NCBI GenBank assembly: GCA_964596345.1
Contig: CAZQSZ010000004.1
Coordinates: forward strand, 124,001-188,000
Length of the DNA stretch: 64,000 nt
Direction: 5' to 3'
Source of the DNA: CADEDV01 sp964596345
GTDB lineage: Bacteria; Bacteroidota; Bacteroidia; Chitinophagales; Chitinophagaceae
This document shows positions 6,651 to 17,300 of this stretch, piece by piece; the stretch's first letter is position 1; every line of letters starts with the position of its first letter. A model generated the notes under the pieces. The model was not told where the DNA came from. It did no database searches and worked only from the letters and a program-made list of their open reading frames with translations. The translations under genes and the position numbers were made by a program.

Positions 6651-7886
6651 ATGCGGTTTGACTTTGGATTTTATTCTTCCCTGTTGCTGATCTTCTTTGT
6701 GCACGGGCTGGTGTATGCGGTTTTATTATACCGGAAAGCGATCCGTAACGAGACAAAGGCCGACAAATGGCTGAGCTTATTCTTATTACTCTGTATCCTT
6801 TATATCACTCCGTGGATGGTGGGTTTTGCCGGCTGGTATGATAACCAGCCCTACCGGGATATTTTATTCTATGTCCCTTTTCAGCAATTGTTCTTGATCG
6901 GCCCGGTCATGTTCTTTTATGTGCAAAGCCTGCTGAATCCTTCCTTTCGTTTCGGGAAAAAGGAGTGGCTGCATTTAGTGCCAGGCTTATTGTATTTATT
7001 GTATAGCATAGCAGCAGTGGTTACTGATAAACTGGTATTGAATGAATACTATTTTTTAGCCAGTGGAGCTGATCCTGATTTCGACGAGTGGTACCAGGTG
7101 GCCGGGCATGTATCCATGTTGTTTTATTTATTACTCTCCCTGCGGTATTATAATCTCTATAAAAAACTGATGGTACAGGTGGTCAGCTATGCCGATCTTG
7201 TTCTGTTCAAATGGATCCGGAGTTTTTTATATGCTTTTCTCGTCATGCTGATCATCCGGGTGGTTTTTTATATGGCCCCGCTGATCCCCGGTTACCTCGA
7301 AATGCGGTACATGGGTCCCTGGTGGAATTATTTTTCTTTTGCGATTGTGTTTTATTATATCGCTATTACCGGGTATGCCAATTCTATTGAAACAAAAGTT
7401 CCGTTCCGGCTAAACCTGTTAACCTATAAGCCCAGTTTGTTGCTGCACTATAAAGAGGACAATACGGCCGGGGCTGACCTGGTGGAAGAAGCAGAAACAA
7501 TTGAGATCAGCGGGCTGCCAACAGAAAAAAAGGAAGATGATCTTTTACTGGCAGCCTGGAAACCAAAGATCATTGCCCTGCTGGAACAGGAAAAAGCCTG
7601 GCAGGACCCGGAATTATCGCTGACGCAGGTGGCCCGGCAACTCCATACTAACCCTTCTTTGTTATCAAAGATCATTAACCAGGGATTTGGTTTGAACTTC
7701 AATGATTTTATTAATAACTACCGGATCGGGGCGGTGAAGGCAATGCTGGCAAAAGGAGAGCATAAGCGGCAAACCTTGCTGGCTATCGCTTTTGAATGTG
7801 GTTTCAATTCCAAAGCCACGTTTAACAGGGCATTTAAAAAAGCAACGGGGGTTAGTCCCAAAGAGTTTATTGCTTCTTTAAAATAG
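6651..7886 (+). CDS. Membrane-anchored AraC-family transcriptional regulator
   Basis: 411 residues. The N-terminal part (about 1-245) has seven or so hydrophobic helices. A linker of about 60 residues follows, then a C-terminal AraC/XylS DNA-binding domain (about 310-411). The last helix-turn-helix shows the typical LLAIAFECGFNSKATFNRAFKKATGVSPKEFI signature split over residues 370-408. This 7TM-like plus AraC layout is frequent in Bacteroidota, where it probably senses a membrane or small-molecule signal. The target is unknown. The DoxX-fusion and tricorn-like genes downstream, each preceded by an inverted repeat, are possible targets by position only. Confidence 0.88.
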   Translation: MRFDFGFYSSLLLIFFVHGLVYAVLLYRKAIRNETKADKWLSLFLLLCILYITPWMVGFAGWYDNQPYRDILFYVPFQQLFLIGPVMFFYVQSLLNPSFRFGKKEWLHLVPGLLYLLYSIAAVVTDKLVLNEYYFLASGADPDFDEWYQVAGHVSMLFYLLLSLRYYNLYKKLMVQVVSYADLVLFKWIRSFLYAFLVMLIIRVVFYMAPLIPGYLEMRYMGPWWNYFSFAIVFYYIAITGYANSIETKVPFRLNLLTYKPSLLLHYKEDNTAGADLVEEAETIEISGLPTEKKEDDLLLAAWKPKIIALLEQEKAWQDPELSLTQVARQLHTNPSLLSKIINQGFGLNFNDFINNYRIGAVKAMLAKGEHKRQTLLAIAFECGFNSKATFNRAFKKATGVSPKEFIASLK

Positions 7887-7990
7887 ATCAGCTCCAGCCG
7901 TATAGAGAATTTGAACCGGGCAACTATGATATGAGGCCTTTTTCCTGGTCTCAAAAGATGATTTGCAGCGACCCGCCTTCCATGAAACTG

Positions 7991-8024
7991 CATTTTTGGG
8001 TCATCATTCAATCACTCAAAAATG
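7991..8024 (+). promoter_or_regulatory. Inverted repeat directly upstream of the DoxX-fusion gene
   Basis: CATTTTTGGGT (7991-8001) and ACTCAAAAATG (8014-8024) form an 11-bp inverted repeat with one mismatch. It ends 4 nt before the chosen ATG at 8029. It could be an operator or an mRNA hairpin over the start site. Confidence 0.4.
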
Positions 8025-8028
8025 TTTT

Positions 8029-8988
8029 ATGAAAGCACAACTTCGCCAGTTCTTTTTTGGCAGCAACCTTGGAGACAATATTATCCTCAATACGGGTTGG
8101 CTGCTTTTTCGTTTACACATGGGTTTAAGTATCGCTGTCCATGCAGGGTGGCCAAAAATGAATACCCTTGCAGCACCGGGTTGGTTCACTGAGCAGGTAG
8201 CCGGTCTTGGATTTACGTTCCCTTCTCCGGGGTTTTGGGCAGCCATGGCTTCCTGGGGTGAATTCATCGGGGGTATTTGTATTGCGCTTGGATTGCTGAC
8301 CCGGTTTGCTTCGCTTCAACTGGCTTTCCAGTTTTTTGTGATCTCTTTTTTATGGTACGATACACCCGAACCAGTAACGGGTATGTATTTTCAGCAGACC
8401 CTCTTTTGGGGATATGTGCTGCTGGCAATTGGCGGCAGTGGCCGGTTTGCCATCGACAGGGCCATACTACGCCGGAAAAAAATAACTATTTCGTTGCCGG
8501 CAAAAGCAGTGGCTGCTTCCTTACTCCTCCTGGCAGGAACAGGTTTACAGGCACAAACAGTCACGAAGCAGGATTTTACCGCCCTGGAAGGGCAATGGAA
8601 GGGAACACTTACCTACCTGGATTATAACAGTAATAAGGAGGAAACCATCAAAGCCAATGCTCTTGTTGAGGTAAAAAAAGGCAATGTTTTTACACTGGGC
8701 TTCTATTATACGGATGAACCAAAGAAAGGCGGAAAAGACCGCTACAGGATCAATGCGGAAGGTACCATGATCAATAACATGAAAGTAATAGAACGAACCG
8801 TACAGCCAGATGGCAGGTTAAAAGTTGTATTGGAAAGCAGGGGTACGGATGGCAATGATCATAAAGCGGCCACTTTTCATCATGTGTTGCTGATCGGGCC
8901 CGGCCAGTTCTCCATGACCAAACTGGTGCGGTTTGACGGGGAGACCCATTTCTTCCGGCGCAATGAATACCTGTTCACCCGGGACTGA
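8029..8988 (+). CDS. DoxX-family membrane protein fused to a lipocalin-like secreted domain
   Basis: 319 residues from the ATG at 8029, preferred over the in-frame codon at 7963 because DoxX proteins begin at this point. Residues 1 to about 150 are DoxX-like: four membrane helices, with conserved ALGLLTRFASL and WGYVLLAIGGSGRFAIDR segments. A fifth hydrophobic stretch ends in LLAGTGLQAQT near residue 175 and looks exactly like a Bacteroidota signal peptide with its cleavage site. The remaining 145 residues begin with ALEGQWKGTLTYLDY and form a beta-rich, lipocalin-like domain. It may be a natural fusion whose C-terminus faces the periplasm. DoxX proteins have been tied to redox and thiol stress, but no role can be assigned here. 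Confidence 0.8.
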   Translation: MKAQLRQFFFGSNLGDNIILNTGWLLFRLHMGLSIAVHAGWPKMNTLAAPGWFTEQVAGLGFTFPSPGFWAAMASWGEFIGGICIALGLLTRFASLQLAFQFFVISFLWYDTPEPVTGMYFQQTLFWGYVLLAIGGSGRFAIDRAILRRKKITISLPAKAVAASLLLLAGTGLQAQTVTKQDFTALEGQWKGTLTYLDYNSNKEETIKANALVEVKKGNVFTLGFYYTDEPKKGGKDRYRINAEGTMINNMKVIERTVQPDGRLKVVLESRGTDGNDHKAATFHHVLLIGPGQFSMTKLVRFDGETHFFRRNEYLFTRD

Positions 8989-9013
8989 TTTTTTACCAGC
9001 GGTGATGCTGGCA

Positions 9014-9048
9014 ATGGTTTAGGATGTAATTTGAACATCCTAAACCAT
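9014..9048 (+). promoter_or_regulatory. Perfect 13-bp inverted repeat before the tricorn-like gene
   Basis: ATGGTTTAGGATG (9014-9026) and CATCCTAAACCAT (9036-9048) are perfect complements around TAATTTGAA, which resembles a -7 promoter box. The repeat ends 5 nt before the ATG at 9054. There is no T run, so it is not a classical terminator. An operator overlapping the promoter is the best guess. Confidence 0.5.
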
Positions 9049-9053
9049 CTTTC

Positions 9054-12000
9054 ATGAAGTATATATTCTCTGTTCTTGCCATTACAGTTTCTTTACTGCT
9101 GCCGGCACAAGAAAAAGCAGCCTATTTCTTATCCACTCCCTGTCTTACACCCGATGGGCAAACGGTCATCTTCAGTTTTGAAGGGGACCTGTGGATGGCA
9201 TCTGTAAAAGATAAACAGGCAACAAGGTTAACTGCGATGCAGGGCTATGAAACCAATCCCAGGGTTTCTCCTGATGGCAAATGGATCGCTTTTACAGGAA
9301 GGCAATATGGGAATGCTGATGTATTTGTGGTACCGGTCAATGGCGGCGAGGTCAAACAAATCACCTGGCATAGTGGTAACGACGAAGTAACCAGCTGGAG
9401 CTGGGATTCAAAGTTTATTTACTTCAACAGCGGACGGGTGGGACAGGTGGCCGGTTTCAAGGTCAGTGCAGCTGGCGGCACGCCGGTTCGGGTATTCGGC
9501 AATTATTTTTTCCAGTATGATCATAATCTCGTGGAGCACCCCACCAGCGGGGAATTATTTTTTAACGATACCTGGGAAAGTATCAGCCAGGCACAACGGA
9601 AACGATATAAAGGACCTTTCAACCCGGATATACAATCATATAACCTGAAAACCAGGGAACATAAAAAATATACCGACTGGGAAGGAAAGGATTTTGCCGT
9701 TACCATTGACAAGAATGGAAATATCTATTTTATTTCTGACGAAGCGAATGGGGAGTATAATCTTTATACGATTGACAATGGAAAGAAAAAAGCACTGACC
9801 CGTTTTTCTTCTTCTGTAAAAGCACCCCAGGTGAATGCCAATGGCGGCAGGATCGTCTTTGAAAAAGATTACCAGCTCTGGTTATATGATGTGAAGTCGG
9901 ATAAAGAAACGAAACTGGATATTGCGATCATCCGCAATAATATCCTGCCCCAGGAAAAAGATTTTGATGTAAAAAGTAATATCAGTGCCTTTGACGTATC
10001 ACCCGATGGAAAAAAACTGGCATTCATTTCCCGAGGCGAAGTATTTGTCAGTGATTTAGAGGGAAAATTCATTAAAATGATCAACCGGGGTTCTGCAGAA
10101 AGAGCCAGGGAGATCAAATGGATGAGTGATAATAAGACCCTGCTCTTTAACCAGACACTCGAAGGATATACCAACTGGTACACGATCGCTGCCGACGGAA
10201 CCGGCACCCTGAAGCAACTGACCACTGATAAAATGAACAACAGGGCGATCACCTTCAATAAAAAAAGAGATAAAGCTGTTTACCTGAGTGGCCGTGGCGA
10301 AGTAAGGGTGATGGACCTGAAAACACTGCAGAGTAAAACCGTAGCCAAAGAGGAGATCTGGGGTTTCCAATACAGTGATCCCGGTTTTTCGCCGAATGAT
10401 GAATATGTCCTCTTTACTGCCATGCGGAATTTTGAACAGGATATTTTTATTCATCACCTGAAAGAGAATAAGACGATCAATATTACCAACACAGGTGTTA
10501 CGGAGTCTGATCCGTTCTGGTCGGGTGATGGGAAATATATTTTCTTCACGTCACAGCGGCTAAAGCCATCCTATCCCTTTGGTATGGCGAATGCGAAAGT
10601 GTACCGGATGCCTCTCGATAAACTGGATGAACCATTCCGGATGGACAAATTCAACGAACTGTTTAAAGAAGAGAAAAAAGATACAGCTAAAAAAGCAACA
10701 CCAGCTGCCACTGCAGATACAAAACCGATTACGATCGATCTGGACAGGATCATGGAACGACTGGAGCAGGTGAGTCCTTCGTTTGGCGCCCAGTTTATCC
10801 AGTATGTGTACCAGAAAGGAGAAAAGACCAGTGTATTGTACACCAGCAATCACGGGGAGGGAAGAAATGCATTATGGAAAACAGTGATCGAACCGTTTGA
10901 ACAGAATAAAACAGAAAAGATCGCCGGTACTGACCTGAGTTTCAATTTTGGTTTCGTGGAGGTCAGCGATAAATTATATGTGCTGCTGAACGGAAATATT
11001 AATAAGCTGAACCTGGATGCCAATAAGGTTGACCTGATCAATATCGGGTATACCTTCCGCCGCAATTTAGCAGAAGAATTCAGCCAGATGTTTGAAGAAA
11101 CCTGGGCGCAGATGGAAGAGAATTATTATGATGAAAATTTCCATGGGCTGAACTGGAAGAAAACCAAAGAATATTACCAGCGTTTCATTCCTTACCTGAA
11201 TAACAGGGCAGACCTCCGGATATTGTTAAATGATATGCTGGGAGAATTAAATTCTTCTCACCAGGGCTTTAATTCTTTTGGTACGGATGAAACGATTGCA
11301 TTGAGTAACCGTACGATGGAGACAGGCATCCTCTTCGAAGAGGGTGATCCTTATAAAGTAAAGTATGTTGTTAAAAGATCAGCAGCTGAAAAAAAATCAA
11401 TTGATATCAGACCCGGGGATGTGCTGGTAAAAGTGAACGAGGAAACAGTGGATAAGAACAAAGACCGTAACTATTACTTTACCAAACCATCATTGGATAA
11501 TGAATTGGAACTAACCTTTAACCGGGCAGGTGAAACAATTACAGTAAAGATCCACCCGCAAGTCACTTTATTCACCAATCTCTATGATGAGTGGATCGAT
11601 AATAACCAGAAACGGGTGGATGAAAAGAGTAAAGGAAGAATTGCCTATGGTTATATGAAGAACATGGGCCAGTTTGAACTGGACCAGTTCCTCATTGATA
11701 TGACGCAGGAACTCAATAATAAAGATGCCCTGATCTTTGACCTGCGTTATAATACCGGGGGCAATGTGCATGATGATGTATTGAAATTCCTTTCGCAGAA
11801 AGCCTACCTGCAGTGGAAGTACAGGGAAGGGAAACTGACGTCACAATCTAATTTTGCACCGGCGGATAAGCCCATCATTTTACTGATCAATGAACAATCG
11901 CTGAGTGATGCAGAAATGACAGCACAGGGATTCAAAGCCTTAAAGCTTGGAACTATCATTGGTAATGGCACTTACCGCTGGATCATTTTCACCAGTGCTG

Positions 12001-12188
12001 TTGGTTTGGTGGATGGTTCTTCTGTTCGCATGCCGGGCTGGGGTTGCTACAGCCTGGATGGAAAAGACCTGGAGATGAGTGGGGTGCAGCCGGATATCCG
12101 GGTGATCAACAGCTTTGATGATAAACTTAATGGCCGTGACCCGCAATTAGATAAGGCAATTGAGGAAATACTTAAAAAACTGAAATAA
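9054..12188 (+). CDS. Tricorn-like S41 family peptidase
   Basis: 1044 residues, about the length of archaeal tricorn protease. A signal peptide (residues 1-19, ending LLLPAQ) exports it. Residues 25 to about 550 hold WD40/PD40-type beta-propeller repeats (SPDGKWIAFTGRQYGNADVF and similar). A Lys/Ala-rich linker follows near 545. The C-terminal part has the tricorn C1 region (ETWAQMEENYYDENFHG), a PDZ domain (about 760-830) and the S41 core. The nucleophile is probably Ser951 in QSLSDAE. It likely trims peptides in the periplasm. It stands alone between a DoxX-fusion gene and a phosphoesterase gene. Confidence 0.92.
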   Translation: MKYIFSVLAITVSLLLPAQEKAAYFLSTPCLTPDGQTVIFSFEGDLWMASVKDKQATRLTAMQGYETNPRVSPDGKWIAFTGRQYGNADVFVVPVNGGEVKQITWHSGNDEVTSWSWDSKFIYFNSGRVGQVAGFKVSAAGGTPVRVFGNYFFQYDHNLVEHPTSGELFFNDTWESISQAQRKRYKGPFNPDIQSYNLKTREHKKYTDWEGKDFAVTIDKNGNIYFISDEANGEYNLYTIDNGKKKALTRFSSSVKAPQVNANGGRIVFEKDYQLWLYDVKSDKETKLDIAIIRNNILPQEKDFDVKSNISAFDVSPDGKKLAFISRGEVFVSDLEGKFIKMINRGSAERAREIKWMSDNKTLLFNQTLEGYTNWYTIAADGTGTLKQLTTDKMNNRAITFNKKRDKAVYLSGRGEVRVMDLKTLQSKTVAKEEIWGFQYSDPGFSPNDEYVLFTAMRNFEQDIFIHHLKENKTINITNTGVTESDPFWSGDGKYIFFTSQRLKPSYPFGMANAKVYRMPLDKLDEPFRMDKFNELFKEEKKDTAKKATPAATADTKPITIDLDRIMERLEQVSPSFGAQFIQYVYQKGEKTSVLYTSNHGEGRNALWKTVIEPFEQNKTEKIAGTDLSFNFGFVEVSDKLYVLLNGNINKLNLDANKVDLINIGYTFRRNLAEEFSQMFEETWAQMEENYYDENFHGLNWKKTKEYYQRFIPYLNNRADLRILLNDMLGELNSSHQGFNSFGTDETIALSNRTMETGILFEEGDPYKVKYVVKRSAAEKKSIDIRPGDVLVKVNEETVDKNKDRNYYFTKPSLDNELELTFNRAGETITVKIHPQVTLFTNLYDEWIDNNQKRVDEKSKGRIAYGYMKNMGQFELDQFLIDMTQELNNKDALIFDLRYNTGGNVHDDVLKFLSQKAYLQWKYREGKLTSQSNFAPADKPIILLINEQSLSDAEMTAQGFKALKLGTIIGNGTYRWIIFTSAVGLVDGSSVRMPGWGCYSLDGKDLEMSGVQPDIRVINSFDDKLNGRDPQLDKAIEEILKKLK

Positions 12189-12208
12189 AGAATAACAAGA
12201 ATCATATC

Positions 12209-12249
12209 AAACAGGTGTGGTATTTTGCTGCACCTGTTTTACTTTTAAC
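12209..12249 (+). terminator. Intrinsic terminator
   Basis: AAACAGGTG (12209-12217) pairs with CACCTGTTT (12231-12239), followed by a T-rich run just before the next ATG at 12252. Confidence 0.75.
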
Positions 12250-12251
12250 GC

Positions 12252-13100
12252 ATGAGAAAGACAATAGTATTGTTCCTGTTGGTAATTGCAGTAACGGAAA
12301 TTTCAGCCCAGGCAAAGCTGAATGTAATGACATTTAATATCCGTTTGAACGTGGCTTCTGACAGCCTGAATGCATGGCCTTACCGGAAAGATAAACTGGC
12401 TTCACAGGTATTATTCCATAAAGCTGACCTGCTCGGTGTGCAGGAAGCCCTGCATGACCAGATGATGGACCTGCGGGAACGTTTACCGCAATTTAAATTT
12501 GTTGGGGTGGGAAGAGAAGACGGAAAGACCAAAGGCGAATACTCGGCGATCTTTTATGATACAACACGGTTAAAGGTCTTGCAATCGAATACCTTCTGGT
12601 TATCATTAACACCCGAAGTACCCGGTAGTAAAAGCTGGGATGCGGCCATAACAAGAATAGTGACCTGGGCCAAATTCAAAGACAGGAAAACCAGGAAGAT
12701 ATTCTATGCGTTCAACACCCATTTTGATCATATGGGCAAAGTGGCAAGAAAGGAAAGTGCTTTACTGTTGCTGCAAAAAGTAAAAGAGATAGCAGGAACT
12801 ACCCCTGCAGTGATCACCGGGGATTTTAATGCCAAACCAACCGACGAACCTATACAGGTGGTCATGGATACAAATAACCCGCTTCATCTGCTGGATTCAA
12901 AAGGATTGTCTGCCACCCCGCATTATGGTCCCACGGGCACCTTTAACGCTTTTCGTTCCAAAGAAACGGATGACCTGCCTATCGACTATATTTTTATAAA
13001 AGGCAAATGGAAAGTGCTTAATCATGCTACCATTTCCCAAACCTGGGAAGGTCGTTTTGCCTCCGATCATTTTTCAGTACTGGCAGAACTGGTATTTTAA
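12252..13100 (+). CDS. Secreted endonuclease/exonuclease/phosphatase-family protein
   Basis: 282 residues. Signal peptide MRKTIVLFLLVIAVTEISAQ, then the EEP fold with all key motifs. These are the metal/Asn motif MTFNIR, the catalytic QEAL (Glu near residue 57), the NTHFDH motif, GDFNAKPTDEP, and a final ASDHFSV histidine. These enzymes cleave phosphodiester or phosphomonoester bonds with a divalent metal. The exact substrate (nucleic acid, phospholipid or inositol phosphate) cannot be read from sequence. The stop codon overlaps the 3' end of the convergent gene by 4 bp. Confidence 0.9.
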   Translation: MRKTIVLFLLVIAVTEISAQAKLNVMTFNIRLNVASDSLNAWPYRKDKLASQVLFHKADLLGVQEALHDQMMDLRERLPQFKFVGVGREDGKTKGEYSAIFYDTTRLKVLQSNTFWLSLTPEVPGSKSWDAAITRIVTWAKFKDRKTRKIFYAFNTHFDHMGKVARKESALLLLQKVKEIAGTTPAVITGDFNAKPTDEPIQVVMDTNNPLHLLDSKGLSATPHYGPTGTFNAFRSKETDDLPIDYIFIKGKWKVLNHATISQTWEGRFASDHFSVLAELVF

Positions 13101-14161
13101 TTACTGGGGATCACCGGTTTTTTTACGAATCGCACCATGGCACTGCTGCCTTCAGTACTTTCTAATCTTGCTTCATACCGTTTATCATTCACGATAGCTA
13201 CCATATACGAAGTATTGGGAGGAATTGATCCAAGGTTCTCTGCTACCATGATCAGTTCATTGGTTTCATTCAGTTCACTCACTGCTAATTTGATGGAATA
13301 AGCATTGCCGGTAAGGCGGATATGCTGAAAGATCAGTTTGTCATTTAAGAAAAGGGAAATAGAGTCACCGTCAATTTCTGCGTTGTCGTAAAAACGAAGT
13401 TCAACGGAGTCGCCGGTAACGGGAATTTCTGTTGTCAGCACTTTTTTTCGGCTACTGAATTTTTCTTCAATAGTAGGAGGCTTCAGCGGCTCTGTGATTG
13501 TTACCACTGGTTTGGGTTCTTCTGTTTTTTGAACAGCTGCTGCTTCAATGACCGGTTTTTGGGGTTTTGTTTTTACTGTCTCCACCGGTGGCGTCGGTTG
13601 GGCCGGCGGTGCTTCGTTTGTTGGCCGCTCAGCAGGAACAGCAGCGAGGCCAGCGATACTATCAATAATAAAAGGATCATTGCCACCGGCAAGATAATTA
13701 TCAATTACAAAATCCCATTCATCTTCAAAGGAAGGGCCGGCTGCTTTGTCCAAATGAACATCCCCGTTTTGCCGGTTATCTTCTTTCTTACCTGTTTTAC
13801 CATCCAGCATCATGCTGCCATCACCGGGGCAATTGAAATCGGCACTGGACAGCATTGCATTCTTGCCGGGTGAGGTAAGATTGAAACGACCTGTCTTTTC
13901 TTCCAGCAACTGGTCATCCCACCATACGGCTTCGTTTGTATGGTTATTGAAATATCCCCTGATACTATACCGGCGATAATGGTTGGGTGATTCGTAGTAA
14001 TACGAAGTACCGGTCAGGCTGTCACCTTTTTGGATGATCTTGACCTCCACTTTTTGCCGGTTGATCTTACCTTTCCAAACCCCGGTTATCATCTGGGCAT
14101 GAAGTGAATAGGCATTCAGCAGCAGGCATACGGAAAAAAATTTCACTAAGTGTTTTTGCAT
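13097..14161 (-). CDS. Secreted proline-rich protein of unknown function
   Basis: 354 residues with a signal peptide (ending NAYSLHAQ, residue 22). Residues 23 to about 130 form a beta-rich domain beginning MITGVWKGKINRQKVEVKI. A Pro/Thr-rich linker covers about 175-230 (APPAQPTPPVETVKTKPQKP). The C-terminal domain of about 100 residues contains GDSVELRFYDNAEIDGDSIS and a KLIFQHIRL strand pattern, which is common in Bacteroidota extracellular proteins. No known function. It is convergent with, and overlaps by 4 bp, the EEP-family gene, and is divergent from the M36 metallopeptidase gene. The 165-bp divergent spacer should hold both promoters. Confidence 0.75.
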   Translation of the reverse strand: MQKHLVKFFSVCLLLNAYSLHAQMITGVWKGKINRQKVEVKIIQKGDSLTGTSYYYESPNHYRRYSIRGYFNNHTNEAVWWDDQLLEEKTGRFNLTSPGKNAMLSSADFNCPGDGSMMLDGKTGKKEDNRQNGDVHLDKAAGPSFEDEWDFVIDNYLAGGNDPFIIDSIAGLAAVPAERPTNEAPPAQPTPPVETVKTKPQKPVIEAAAVQKTEEPKPVVTITEPLKPPTIEEKFSSRKKVLTTEIPVTGDSVELRFYDNAEIDGDSISLFLNDKLIFQHIRLTGNAYSIKLAVSELNETNELIMVAENLGSIPPNTSYMVAIVNDKRYEARLESTEGSSAMVRFVKKPVIPSN

Positions 14162-14326
14162 CAGGCAGGAAATGTTTTAAAAAGACGTGTCCGGGGTTAA
14201 AACGGTTTCAACAAAGAAATATTTTGCGTTTATCAGCTCCTTTGACCCATTTTGGACGGGATATTCTTTATTTTAGAACCTTTAAATTTTACGAACGTTC
14301 ACCTACCAACCAAATCGCTTGTATTC

Positions 14327-17300
14327 ATGAGAAAACTTTTACTCTCCCTTTTTGCAGTCAGCTGTTTTATTGTTACCCGTGCACAGGATGCTGAAACAGC
14401 AGCAGCCCGCCAGCTTATTGACAAGAACCGTGCTGCGATCGGTTTATCAGCCGACGATCTCAACAACATTTTTATAGCTAATACCTATAGGATTGACGGA
14501 AGGCAGGATATACGGATGGTTTACGTGCAGCAGACCTATAAGGGTGTTCCTGTATTCAATGAATTACAGGTATTAGCATTCAGGAACGAACAGCTTGTTT
14601 CCAACGCGGGAACCCGTATTGGAAAAATGGAAGCTAAGGTGAATGTAAATGATGCAAACCCTGCTATTTCGGTGGAGTCTGCTGTTCAGCTGACACTGGC
14701 TGATGCTAAACTGGCTGCAAAACAACCGGTCGTTGCAGCAGTAGTTAACGGAGCTGTACATAAGTATGAGTTTGGAACCTTGGGTGTGGCTTTTGAAAAG
14801 ATCACGGCAGAATTATTATGGTTACCAACCGAAGATAAGAGCAGGGTCCGCCTGGCCTGGCAGGTGTTTATCACACCTACCAACTCATCTGATTACTGGC
14901 TGGTTCGTATTGATGCCATGAATGGTAATGTGCTGGGTAAACAGAATCTCACCATTACCTGTAACTGGGGGGATGGGAAACATACAACTGCCGAGCATTT
15001 TACTAAAGGTCATGGTATACAAAAAAGCAACACTCTGGCTCCACAAAAAGACCAGTTGTTTAAATGGGAATACAAACCTTTTGTTGTCAACTCAGCCAGT
15101 TACCGGGTTGTTCCTTATCCGTATGAGAGCCCGACACATCTTGGTGGTACCGGTTCCCAGGTAGTAACCGATCCCTGGACAATGGCGGCTGGAAATGCCA
15201 CTTCACTGGGATGGCATAATGACGGTGCTGCTTATCATGACAGTACCCGTGGTAATAATGTATGGGCAGCAGAAGATCGTTCGAATACCAACGGGGTTAT
15301 TGACAGGGCAGCGGTTTCTTCCACTGCACAACCCAATCTTACATTTGATTTCACCCCTGATTATACACAGGCACCAACCCTTGCAGCGAACCAGAATTTT
15401 GCAATCACTAATTTGTTTTACTGGAATAATATCATGCATGATATCCTGTATCTCTATGGTTTTACCGAGCAGACCGGGAATTTTCAACAGGATAACCAGG
15501 GCCGCGGCGGTTTAGGAAATGACTATGTAATTGCTGATGCGCAGGATGGCGGAGGTACTAATAATGCCAACTTTGCCACACCAAATGATGGATCAAGGCC
15601 TAGAATGCAAATGTATTTATGGACGGCTCCAAACCCCGACCGGGATGGAGACCTGGATAATAGTATTGTAGCTCACGAATTCGGACATGGCATCAGTAAC
15701 AGGCTGACCGGAGGGCCCGGTAACAGTTCCTGCCTAGGTAATGCAGAACAAGCTGGTGAGGGTTGGAGTGATTATTATGGCTTGATGGTAACCACCAACT
15801 GGGCTACGGCTACCATTGCGGATGGGGCCATCGGTCGTGGCATTGGCACTTATGCATTGAATCAGCCGACAACCGGTCTTGGAATCCGTGCATTTCGGTA
15901 CTCTACTAATCTCGCCATTAACCCGAGAGTATATTCAGCCACACTTCCTGCCGCCCAGCACGACCGGGGTGAATTCTGGTGTGCAGCTTTATGGGAAATG
16001 ACCTGGGAGATCATCCAGCAGGCAGGCATCAACCCGAACCTGTTTAATCCTGCAGCAGGTGGTGGTAATGCAGTTGCCTTTAAACTGGTAACAGAAGGTA
16101 TGCGTTTACAACCCTGTAATCCTGGTTTTATTGATGCCAGAAATGCCATCCTGAGAGCAGATACATTGTTTTTTGGTGCCCAGTACAGCTGTGCCATCTG
16201 GAGAGCTTTTGCCAAAAGAGGAATGGGAAGAAATGCATCACAGGGATCTTCCAACAGTGTAACAGACCAGGTACCGAGTTTCGCCGTTGATAATGGCACT
16301 TTCTCTATCACACAAAGTGCACCCCAGGTACAGGAAGGACAAAATGTTACCTATACAAATAGCCTGACGGCTGGTGTTTGTTCACCTATCACTAATTTCT
16401 TTATCACCGATACATTGCCGACCAATGTTACTTATGTAAGTGGCGGAACTTATAATGCGGGTAACCGGACTATAACTTTTGGGCCTGTAAACCTGGCAAC
16501 GGGGCAAACTCAAGCCTTTCCGTTTACAGTCACTGTAAACCCCGGAACTTATTTTGCCCCGGTTGAACATATTAATGAACCAGTGGCAGCAGCGTCAATT
16601 CCGGCAACATGGACGGCGAGCTCAATCAATGCAACGGTTTGGTCGGCTTCTTCCACACAAAGCCAGAGTTCACCGAATGCTTTCTTTTGTCCAAATTCCA
16701 CCGGTACTTCTGATCTGTCATTAGCGACAACGAATAGTTATACATTAAATGCCACGCCTTCCTCTTATACAACCCTGAGTTTCTGGCACCGGTATAATAC
16801 GGAAGATGGCTGGGATGGAGGTGTTGTTGAAGTAAGTACGAATGGAGGTACAAGCTGGAGCGATCTTGGATCAAAAATGAAATTGAATCCCTACAATGGA
16901 TCATTAGGAACCGGAAGTGCATTGGCTTCAAGAACTGCCTTTACCGGTAATAGCGGGGCTTTTGTCCGCACTTTAATTGATCTTTCTTCTTTTGCAGGTC
17001 AAAGTATCAAAATACGTTTCCGTTTTGCATCAGATGATAATACGGCTCCTGCCGGTGGTGGCTGGTATATTGATGATATTATACTCAGTACCGAGCCTGC
17101 AGTTATGATCAAATCCAACCTGTTTAATGCCTCAAGTGCGTTGCAGTCGGTTGCTGATACTATCACGAGGATATTGCCTGGGGTGGCTTGCACGCCTGTT
17201 TCAGTAACAACACAACCAACCGATGTTACAACCTGTTCCGGCAACACAGCTGTATATACCGTGGCAGCAACGGGTACCGCTGCGATCGGCTACCAATGGC

